A model generated the notes under the pieces. That model ran no database searches, was not told where the DNA came from, and saw only the letters and a list, made by a program, of their open reading frames with translations. This document shows, in pieces, positions 7,386-12,299 of a stretch of 12,299 nt of DNA; the stretch's first letter is position 1; each line of letters opens with the position of its first letter. This DNA comes from JANQKX01 sp039028695 (GTDB lineage: Bacteria; Pseudomonadota; Alphaproteobacteria; Kiloniellales; Kiloniellaceae), in NCBI GenBank assembly GCA_039028695.1, contig JBCCHN010000153.1, positions 1-12,299 of the forward strand. The letters run 5' to 3'. The translations under genes and the position numbers were made by a program.

Positions 7386-8261
7386 TTATCCTTGCAAGAG
7401 CCAATCCCTTACCACGCGCGTCGCCTCGTTCGAAAGGGCAGACCGGCGGCAGATCAGGTAATAGGCGTCCGGTGGGGCTACAGGAATAGGAAAAGGCTTG
7501 CACATACGCCCGGCAGAGAGTTCATCCTCGATGAAATCCAGAATGCCCAGGGCCACACCGCGCCCGGACAGGGCCGCTTGATGCAGCACATTGGCATCCT
7601 CGAAGTGAGTGCCCGGCGGATCGGCGGAGAGGGATACGCCGGCCCTTTCGAACCACTGCCGCCAACCGCTGCCATCGCCGTGATGCAACAAAGGAAAGGT
7701 CAATAGATCGGCAGGCTTACTCAGCGCGGGGTGGTCCCGCAAAAGAGCCGGCGATAAAACCGGGGCCACTTGAATGGCAAACAGCAAATCACTGGCCAAG
7801 CCCGGCCAAGCCCCTCGCCCCCAGGCAACCGCCAAATCAAATCGCGTCATCTGTTGCCAGACAGGCACGGGAGAATGCAGCAGGGATAAATCGATCTGGG
7901 GATGGGCACCCCAAAAGTCAGCCAGGCGAGGCACTAGCCAACGAGAGGCAAAGAGTGGCCCGGCCCCAAGGGTCACCGTGGGTCGGTTTGTCTCGGCCGA
8001 CAGGCGCGCGAAGGCCCCGGCAATGGTCTCTAAGGCCGGGGTCAGGGTTTCGGCAAAGACCTCCCCCTCGCGGGTGAGTTCCACCTGGCGAGCCCGGCGC
8101 AGAAACAACGGTCGCCCCGCCAAACTTTCAATCTGCTTGATCTGGTGGCTGATCGCCGTCGGGGTCAGGCCCAGCTCACGAGCCGCCTCCTTAAAACTCA
8201 AGTGGCGCGCCGCGGCCTCGAAAGCGCGGATGGCAGCAAAGGGAGGAAGGGGGGTACGCAT
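7386..8261 (-). CDS. LysR-family transcriptional regulator, GcvA-like
   Basis: A 291-residue regulator with an N-terminal winged helix-turn-helix (about 1-60): LPPFAAIRAFEAAARHLSF, then KEAARELGLTPTAISHQIKQ as the recognition part and RPLFLRR as the wing. The remainder is a LysR substrate-binding domain. The LPP-x-AIRAFEAAARHLSF opening and the dimer-linker sequence resemble GcvA-type regulators. I start at the ATG at 8261; a further in-frame TTG at 8282 would add seven residues not seen in relatives. No Shine-Dalgarno precedes 8261. The gene is divergent from the mttB-like gene and cotranscribed with the FAD dehydrogenase, so the simplest model (inference) is that it senses a pathway metabolite and controls both transcripts from the 8262-8377 region. 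Confidence 0.92.
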   Translation of the reverse strand: MRTPLPPFAAIRAFEAAARHLSFKEAARELGLTPTAISHQIKQIESLAGRPLFLRRARQVELTREGEVFAETLTPALETIAGAFARLSAETNRPTVTLGAGPLFASRWLVPRLADFWGAHPQIDLSLLHSPVPVWQQMTRFDLAVAWGRGAWPGLASDLLFAIQVAPVLSPALLRDHPALSKPADLLTFPLLHHGDGSGWRQWFERAGVSLSADPPGTHFEDANVLHQAALSGRGVALGILDFIEDELSAGRMCKPFPIPVAPPDAYYLICRRSALSNEATRVVRDWLLQG

Positions 8262-8272
8262 TGTTAGAAAAT

Positions 8273-8301
8273 AGATGAACAAAATTCATTTATCTAGTCA
8301 A
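8273..8301 (-). promoter_or_regulatory. Candidate sigma-70 promoter for the LysR gene
   Basis: On the minus strand TTGACT (8301-8296) resembles a -35 box and is followed after 17 nt by TCATCT (8278-8273), a poor -10 box. Transcription would start near 8266, leaving a leader of about five nucleotides before the ATG at 8261. This fits the lack of a Shine-Dalgarno but is tentative. The palindrome at 8275-8289 lies between and over these elements, which would suit autorepression. Confidence 0.3.
8275..8289. promoter_or_regulatory. Inverted repeat ATGAA-N5-TTCAT, candidate operator 1
   Basis: The 15-nt sequence ATGAACAAAATTCAT has perfect 5-nt arms around CAAAA. It lies on the LysR-proximal side, 13 nt upstream of the LysR start, and shares its arms with the palindrome at 8349-8364. 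Role as a LysR-type or other operator is inferred from symmetry and position. Confidence 0.45.
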
Positions 8302-8324
8302 TAAAACTGATTTGTAATCCTTTT

Positions 8325-8336
8325 TATCCGCGGATA
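8325..8336. promoter_or_regulatory. Perfect 12-nt palindrome TATCCGCGGATA
   Basis: TATCCGCGGATA is perfectly self-complementary and is the only GC-rich spot in an otherwise AT-rich divergent region. It sits between the two ATGAA/TTCAT repeats. It may be a protein-binding site; it has no loop and no following U-tract characteristic of a terminator. Confidence 0.4.
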
Positions 8337-8348
8337 GTCTTTTTCTTG

Positions 8349-8364
8349 ATGAAATAAATTTCAT
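8349..8364. promoter_or_regulatory. Inverted repeat ATGAAAT-AA-ATTTCAT, candidate operator 2
   Basis: ATGAAATAAATTTCAT has perfect 7-nt arms around AA and lies 13 nt upstream of the mttB-like start codon. Its outer arms repeat those of the site at 8275-8289, so the same regulator could occupy both ends of the divergent region. Position near the start suggests repression or control of the rightward transcript. Confidence 0.48.
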
Positions 8365-8377
8365 TCTAGAGTCTCTT

Positions 8378-9934
8378 ATGACTAAGCAGGCAGCAGCACC
8401 TGTACGACGCGGACGTCGAGCAAGGCTGGCGGAGGAAACCGAACCCGAAGATACTGGGCCCAACGCCGTTTGGCCCGGCCTTGAGGGTGGGCGCTATCGT
8501 CCCCTTTCCGCCAAAGAAGAAGGGGCGGTTCACGAAGCCGTCCTGGACCTTTTGGAAAGCTTGGGCCTGAGCCAGGCGATCCCCTCCATGATCGAAAAGG
8601 TCACCGCAAGAGGCGGCCGATTGACCGAGGACGGACGCCTGCTGTTTCCCCGTGATCTGGTTCTGGACTCTATTGAAAGCGCGTCTCGCTCGATCCGGCT
8701 ACATGGCCAAAAGTCAGGCTTGGGGATCGAGCTGAGCGGAACCAAGGTGCACATGAGCTCCGGCGGCGCCTCTCCCGAAATTGTCGACCTGGACAGTGGT
8801 CAATACCGGCCTGCCATGGCGAAAGATCTCTACGACGCGGCCCGTATCGTGGATAGCCTCGACCACGTCCATCACTTCAGCCGCTCCCTCGTGGTGCGGG
8901 ACGCCCCAGATCCTTTGTCAATGGACGTGAACACGGCCTATGCCTGTCTAGCCGGGACGGCAAAGCCAGTGAGCATCAGTGCCTCGGATCCCAGCCACGT
9001 CCCCACCATCGCGCGGATCTGCTACGAGATTGCCGGCGGCGAGGACGCCTTTCGTGCGCGGCCCTTCCTGACCATCATGGTGTGTCACGTGGTCCCGCCC
9101 ATGCGCTTTGCCGAGGAGGCGTGCGAAACCATCGAGGCGGCGGTGCGCGCCGGATTTCCAGTGCAGATCATCTCCGCCGGTCAAGCCGGCGCCACCAGTC
9201 CGGCCACCATCGCCGGGTCGCTGGTGCAGGCCGTCGCCGAGACGCTGGCCGGCTTTGTCTTTGCCCGCCTGGTGGATCCGACAGCCAAGGCGATTTTCGC
9301 GCCCAAGCCCCTGGTGGCCGACCTGCGTACCGGTGCCATGTGCGGCGGCGGGGGTGAGCAGGCAATTTTGATGGCGGCGGCAGCCCAAATGGGGCGCTAT
9401 TACGACCTGCCCACCAGTTCCATCGCCGGCATTACGGACGCCAAAATTCCCGACGCCCAGCACGGCTATGAAAAGAACCTTGCCGTCAGTTTGGCAGCGC
9501 ACGCGGGCTCGAACCTGATCACCCAGGCCTGCGGCATGCAGGCAAGCCTGCTGGGGGCCTCGTTGGAGTCTTACGTCATCGACAATGACATGTTGGGCGG
9601 GATCTTGCGCTCCCTGCGTGGGGTGGAAGCCACGGCGGAGACCATCGGCACCGAGGTGATCGCGGAGGTCTGCCGAGGAGAGGGTCACTATCTGGGGCAC
9701 GCCCAGACCCTGGCCCGCATGAAGTCGGACTATGTTTATCCGGTCGTGGGGGATCGCCGCACGCCGGAAGATTGGGAAGCCGATGGTGCCCAAGACATGC
9801 GCGCCCGTGCCAAAGCCAAAACCCGAGAGATTTTGGGCGAGCATTTTCCGGACCACCTGAGCGAGGCTCTGGACCGGAAGCTGCGGCAAGACTTTGACTT
9901 GTTGATCCCGCGCGCTGACATGGGGCGGCGCTAG
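8378..9934 (+). CDS. MttB-superfamily (trimethylamine methyltransferase-like) protein, non-pyrrolysine
   Basis: A 518-residue cytoplasmic protein of the trimethylamine methyltransferase (MttB/COG5598) superfamily. After an Arg-rich N-terminal extension (about 1-30) it shows the TIM-barrel family pattern: KVHMSSGGASPEIVDLDSG at 123-141, TAKPVSISASD at 194-204, AGFPVQIISAGQAGATSPAT at 258-277, and the strongly conserved ITDAKIPDAQHGYEK at 352-366. Archaeal MttB carries pyrrolysine from an internal amber codon; here the reading frame has no internal TAG, so it belongs with non-Pyl homologues. Characterised members of that group (MtgB, MtpB, MtcB, MtyB) move a methyl from glycine betaine, proline betaine, carnitine or gamma-butyrobetaine to a corrinoid protein. 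No corrinoid protein gene is in the window. The start at 8378 lacks a good Shine-Dalgarno. The stop is TAG, followed after 3 nt by the next gene. Substrate unknown; an N-methylated compound is likely from family and neighbours. Confidence 0.9.
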   Translation: MTKQAAAPVRRGRRARLAEETEPEDTGPNAVWPGLEGGRYRPLSAKEEGAVHEAVLDLLESLGLSQAIPSMIEKVTARGGRLTEDGRLLFPRDLVLDSIESASRSIRLHGQKSGLGIELSGTKVHMSSGGASPEIVDLDSGQYRPAMAKDLYDAARIVDSLDHVHHFSRSLVVRDAPDPLSMDVNTAYACLAGTAKPVSISASDPSHVPTIARICYEIAGGEDAFRARPFLTIMVCHVVPPMRFAEEACETIEAAVRAGFPVQIISAGQAGATSPATIAGSLVQAVAETLAGFVFARLVDPTAKAIFAPKPLVADLRTGAMCGGGGEQAILMAAAAQMGRYYDLPTSSIAGITDAKIPDAQHGYEKNLAVSLAAHAGSNLITQACGMQASLLGASLESYVIDNDMLGGILRSLRGVEATAETIGTEVIAEVCRGEGHYLGHAQTLARMKSDYVYPVVGDRRTPEDWEADGAQDMRARAKAKTREILGEHFPDHLSEALDRKLRQDFDLLIPRADMGRR

Positions 9935-9937
9935 GCG

Positions 9938-11887
9938 ATGGCACAGGCCTTTCCCCATCTCTTTTCAGAACAAACCATCGGTCAGATCGTTGTTCCCAAC
10001 CGCCTCGTTTTTACCGGCCACCATACCTATCTGTCCGACGGGGCGCCCGATGAGCGTTTAATCGCCTATCACCAGGCGCGGGCCGACGGCGGGGCGGGCC
10101 TCATTGTCACCGAAATCGTCGCGGTCCACGAAAGCGCCGGTTTTTCCCCCATGTTGCTCGACGCCTTCGACAGGGAGTCGATCCCCGCATATCGGCGTTT
10201 GGCCAAAGTCTGCCACGAACATGGCAGCAAAATTTTCGCTCAGCTATTTCACCCCGGCCGAGAAATCCTGTCGGCCGCCAACGGCATGCTGCCGGTGGCC
10301 TGGGCACCCTCGGCCGTGCCCAACGAACGCTTTCACATCCTGCCAAAAGCCATGCCCGCGGATTTAATTCGGGAGATCATCGCCGGTTTTGGAATGACTG
10401 CCGCATTATTGGCGGAGGCCGGTTTTGACGGCTTTGAAATCGTCGCCAGCCACGGCTATCTGCCTGCTCAATTTCTGAACCCACGGGTAAACCTGCGCGA
10501 TGACGCCTATGGCGGAAACTTCGACAGGCGATTGCGGTTCCTGTTGGATTGCATCGATGCGATCCGCGCGGCCGCGGGCGACCGGGCCGTGGGTCTGCGC
10601 CTTTCGGGATCGGAGATGGATAGTGACGGCCTGACGGGTCAAGAGACCATCGCCATCTGCCAAGCGGTCGACCATTGGGTCGACTACCTGAGCGTGGTGG
10701 CCGGGACGTCTGCCTCGTTGGGAGGCTCCGTTCATATCGTGCCCCCCATGGGTTTGGAGTCGGCTTACCTGGCGCCCTTGGGGGCTGCGATCAAGGATCA
10801 CTGCGAGAAGCCGGTGATCGTCACCGGGCGGATCAATCAGCCCCAGGTGGCCGAAGGAATGATCGCGGCCGACCAAGCGGACCTTTGCGGCATGACCCGT
10901 GCCATGATCTGCGACCCGCAGATGCCCGCCAAGGCACGCCGAGGTCACCTTGAAAACATCCGGGCTTGTATCGGCTGCAACCAAGCCTGCATCGGCCGAG
11001 CTCACAAGGGCTTGGGTATTTCCTGCATTCAGCATCCCGAAAGCGGACGCGAGCTAGACTATGGCGCCCTGTCCAACACCAGCGACGCCAAAAAGGTCAT
11101 GGTCGTTGGCGGTGGCCCCGCCGGCATGAAAGCGGCCGCCATTGCCGCGGCACGGGGCCACACGGTGTCGCTTTACGAGCGGGAGGGGCAGTTGGGCGGC
11201 CAGGCGCGCCTGGCCCAGTGTTTACCTGGCCGGGAGGAATTCGGTGGCATCATCACCAATCTGGAACGGGAGATGGAACAAACCGGCGTGGCGATATATA
11301 CGTCAACGAGAGCAGACCGTCCCTTGATCGAAAGCGAAAGACCCGATGTGGTTCTGCTCGCCACCGGTGCCACCCCAAGGGTGCCAGCACTCGAGGGCTT
11401 AGAGGAAGCCCATGTGGTGACAGCTTGGGAGGTTCTGCGCGACAGGGTCAACATTGGCGCCTCGGTGGTGATCGCTGACTGGCGAGCAGATTGGATTGGA
11501 TTAGGCCTTGCCGAACGGCTCACCAAGTCCGGATGTGCGGTGACACTTTGCGTGAACGCCGCCATGGCTGGCGAGAGCTTGCAGCTCTATACTCGCAATC
11601 ATTATGTGGGTCGGCTGCACAAACTAGGCGTTACCATCAAGACCCATGCCCGCCTTTTCGGAACGGATGGAGAGACCGTCTATTTTCAGGACACCTTATG
11701 CGAAGAGCCTATCGTACTTGAGGGAATTAACAGCCTGGTACTGTCCCTGGGTCATGAAAGCGACGCGGCCTTGGAAGGTGACCTGGAGGGGATTGATGCC
11801 GATGTGTTGGCTATCGGCGACTGCGTGGTGCCGCGCACGGCGGAAGAAGCGGTCTTTGAGGGATTGAAAGCGGGATGGCACCTGTGA
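9938..11887 (+). CDS. Old-yellow-enzyme / Fe-S / FAD fusion of the TMADH-dienoyl-CoA reductase-DgcA family (putative N-demethylase)
   Basis: A 649-residue protein with the complete TMADH-like architecture. An FMN-binding TIM barrel (about 1-340) has HGYLPAQFLNP at 172-182 with the putative catalytic His172, then DDAYGGNFDRRLRF at 188-201 and VIVTGRI at 293-299. A 4Fe-4S site follows, with Cys344, Cys347, Cys351 and Cys363 (C-x2-C-x3-C-x11-C). Last comes an FAD/NAD(P)-type domain with VVGGGPAG at 389-396, LLATGATPRVP at 473-483 and AIGDC at 625-629. Family members include trimethylamine and dimethylamine dehydrogenases, 2,4-dienoyl-CoA reductase, DgcA and N-methylproline demethylases. Compared from memory with TMADH, the flavin-linking Cys30 position is His29 and substrate-pocket Tyr60 is Ile60, so trimethylamine itself is an unlikely substrate. 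It starts 3 nt after the mttB-like stop codon and overlaps the next gene by 4 nt, so tight cotranscription and translational coupling are expected. Confidence 0.9.
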   Translation: MAQAFPHLFSEQTIGQIVVPNRLVFTGHHTYLSDGAPDERLIAYHQARADGGAGLIVTEIVAVHESAGFSPMLLDAFDRESIPAYRRLAKVCHEHGSKIFAQLFHPGREILSAANGMLPVAWAPSAVPNERFHILPKAMPADLIREIIAGFGMTAALLAEAGFDGFEIVASHGYLPAQFLNPRVNLRDDAYGGNFDRRLRFLLDCIDAIRAAAGDRAVGLRLSGSEMDSDGLTGQETIAICQAVDHWVDYLSVVAGTSASLGGSVHIVPPMGLESAYLAPLGAAIKDHCEKPVIVTGRINQPQVAEGMIAADQADLCGMTRAMICDPQMPAKARRGHLENIRACIGCNQACIGRAHKGLGISCIQHPESGRELDYGALSNTSDAKKVMVVGGGPAGMKAAAIAAARGHTVSLYEREGQLGGQARLAQCLPGREEFGGIITNLEREMEQTGVAIYTSTRADRPLIESERPDVVLLATGATPRVPALEGLEEAHVVTAWEVLRDRVNIGASVVIADWRADWIGLGLAERLTKSGCAVTLCVNAAMAGESLQLYTRNHYVGRLHKLGVTIKTHARLFGTDGETVYFQDTLCEEPIVLEGINSLVLSLGHESDAALEGDLEGIDADVLAIGDCVVPRTAEEAVFEGLKAGWHL

Positions 11888-12299
11888 CGGATGCACAAAG
11901 AATAACCGGTGGAGAAGCGGTCTATCGGGTCTTGAGAGACCAAGGGGTGGGCTGCGTCTTCGGCCTATTGGGCGGCTCCATGTTGGAGCTCTATGACGCC
12001 CTCTATCAGGGCGGCGAAATCGACTACCTGGGTGCGCGGGACGAGCGGGCGGCCGGGCACATGGCGGACGCCTATGCGCGCATCACCGGGGGGCCGGGCA
12101 TCGTGTTGGGCGCTCAAGCAGGCCCAGGGGTGGTCAATCTGGCGACCGCTGTTGCGGAAGCCCATTTGGCTTATTCGCCCTTGGTGGTGATCGCCGGGGC
12201 CATCAGCCGGCGCGATCTGGGCAAGGACACCTTTCAAGAGGTGGATCAGGTCGCCCTCTTTGCCCCAATTTGCAAGCGCTCCATCCTGGTCACCGAAGC
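11884..12299 (+). CDS. Thiamine pyrophosphate-dependent enzyme, N-terminal part (cut by window end)
   Basis: The visible 138 codons are the Pyr domain of an ALS/sulfoacetaldehyde-acetyltransferase-like TPP enzyme. Seen are FGLLGGSMLELYDAL at 26-40, the catalytic Glu54 in ARDERAAGHMADAYAR, AQAGPGVVNLATAVAEAHLA at 77-96, SPLVVIAGA at 98-106 and DTFQEVDQVALF at 115-126. The PP domain with the GDG motif lies beyond the window. The start is a GTG at 11884 overlapping the preceding TGA by 4 nt (GTGA); the nearby ATG at 11891 is out of frame. The DER-AAGHMADAYAR segment resembles Xsc-like or ALS-like paralogues more than pyruvate decarboxylases. It is clearly different in sequence from the other TPP enzyme at 4207-5913. 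Reaction unknown; being in the same transcript as the methyltransferase and flavoprotein suggests it works on the demethylated skeleton (inference). Confidence 0.85.
   Translation, partial: MTDAQRITGGEAVYRVLRDQGVGCVFGLLGGSMLELYDALYQGGEIDYLGARDERAAGHMADAYARITGGPGIVLGAQAGPGVVNLATAVAEAHLAYSPLVVIAGAISRRDLGKDTFQEVDQVALFAPICKRSILVTE

Larger units (their letters stand above)
8262..8377. promoter_or_regulatory. Divergent AT-rich control region
   Basis: This 116-nt gap between the LysR gene and the mttB-like gene is conspicuously AT-rich compared with the GC-rich genes on both sides. It must hold the promoters for both directions. It contains three short palindromes, listed separately. Neither flanking gene has a convincing Shine-Dalgarno. 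No strong sigma-70 promoter is obvious on the plus strand; a weak candidate is TTGTAA at 8312-8317 with TAGTCT 17 nt further on. Confidence 0.75.

Noticed and set aside
8325..8336. Rho-independent terminator at the TATCCGCGGATA palindrome
   Set aside because: There is no loop-forming spacer, the stem would be only a few pairs, and it lies upstream of both divergent genes rather than at a gene end.
8378..9934. Pyrrolysine-containing MttB
   Set aside because: The frame is continuous with no internal TAG; the only amber codon is the terminal stop.
8948..9958. Long open frame of 336 codons on the minus strand
   Set aside because: It lies wholly antisense to the mttB-like gene, which has clear family motifs, and its translation shows no recognisable domain. 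Such frames are common opposite GC-rich coding sequence.
9938..11887. Annotation as trimethylamine dehydrogenase (tmd)
   Set aside because: The fold and Fe-S cysteines fit, but the residues aligned with the flavin-linking cysteine and the aromatic substrate pocket differ, so the specific name is not supported.

Overview
The window is GC-rich and tightly packed. Gene content (GcvT-linked sarcosine/dimethylglycine dehydrogenase type, MHS-family symporter, GcvA-like LysR regulator, aerobic MttB homologue, TMADH-type Fe-S flavoprotein) suggests a bacterial, probably alphaproteobacterial, accessory catabolic island. No taxonomic marker such as rRNA is present, so the lineage is an inference. No tRNA, rRNA, CRISPR array, transposase or integrase was seen.

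Layout: two divergent gene blocks share one AT-rich control region (8262-8377). Leftward (minus strand), in order of transcription: LysR-type regulator (8261-7386), FAD-linked 2-hydroxyacid dehydrogenase of the GlcD/D-2-hydroxyglutarate dehydrogenase type (7381-5999), acetolactate-synthase-like TPP enzyme (5913-4207), EamA/DMT permease (4193-3276), a broken remnant of an XdhC/CoxI N-terminal domain (3260-3049), isochorismatase-fold hydrolase (3022-2462), MHS-family MFS symporter (2420-1149), and a dimethylglycine/sarcosine dehydrogenase-like flavoprotein that runs off the left edge (1085-1). Rightward (plus strand): MttB-superfamily methyltransferase without pyrrolysine (8378-9934), an old-yellow-enzyme/Fe-S/FAD fusion of the trimethylamine dehydrogenase-dienoyl-CoA reductase type (9938-11887), and a second TPP enzyme cut by the right edge (from 11884). 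The three rightward genes are nearly contiguous (3-nt gap, then a 4-nt overlap).

How the genes may work together (inference): the MttB homologue, the TMADH-like flavoprotein and the DMGDH/SarDH-like protein are all families that remove methyl groups from quaternary or tertiary N-methyl compounds. The MHS symporter and the EamA permease could move substrates or products. The FAD-linked hydroxyacid dehydrogenase and two TPP enzymes could oxidise the remaining carbon skeleton to a 2-oxo acid and cleave or condense it. The most likely theme is an inducible pathway for an N-methylated (betaine-like) compound whose identity the sequence does not reveal. The control region carries three short palindromes, two of them sharing ATGAA/TTCAT arms, which are good operator candidates for the adjacent LysR regulator.
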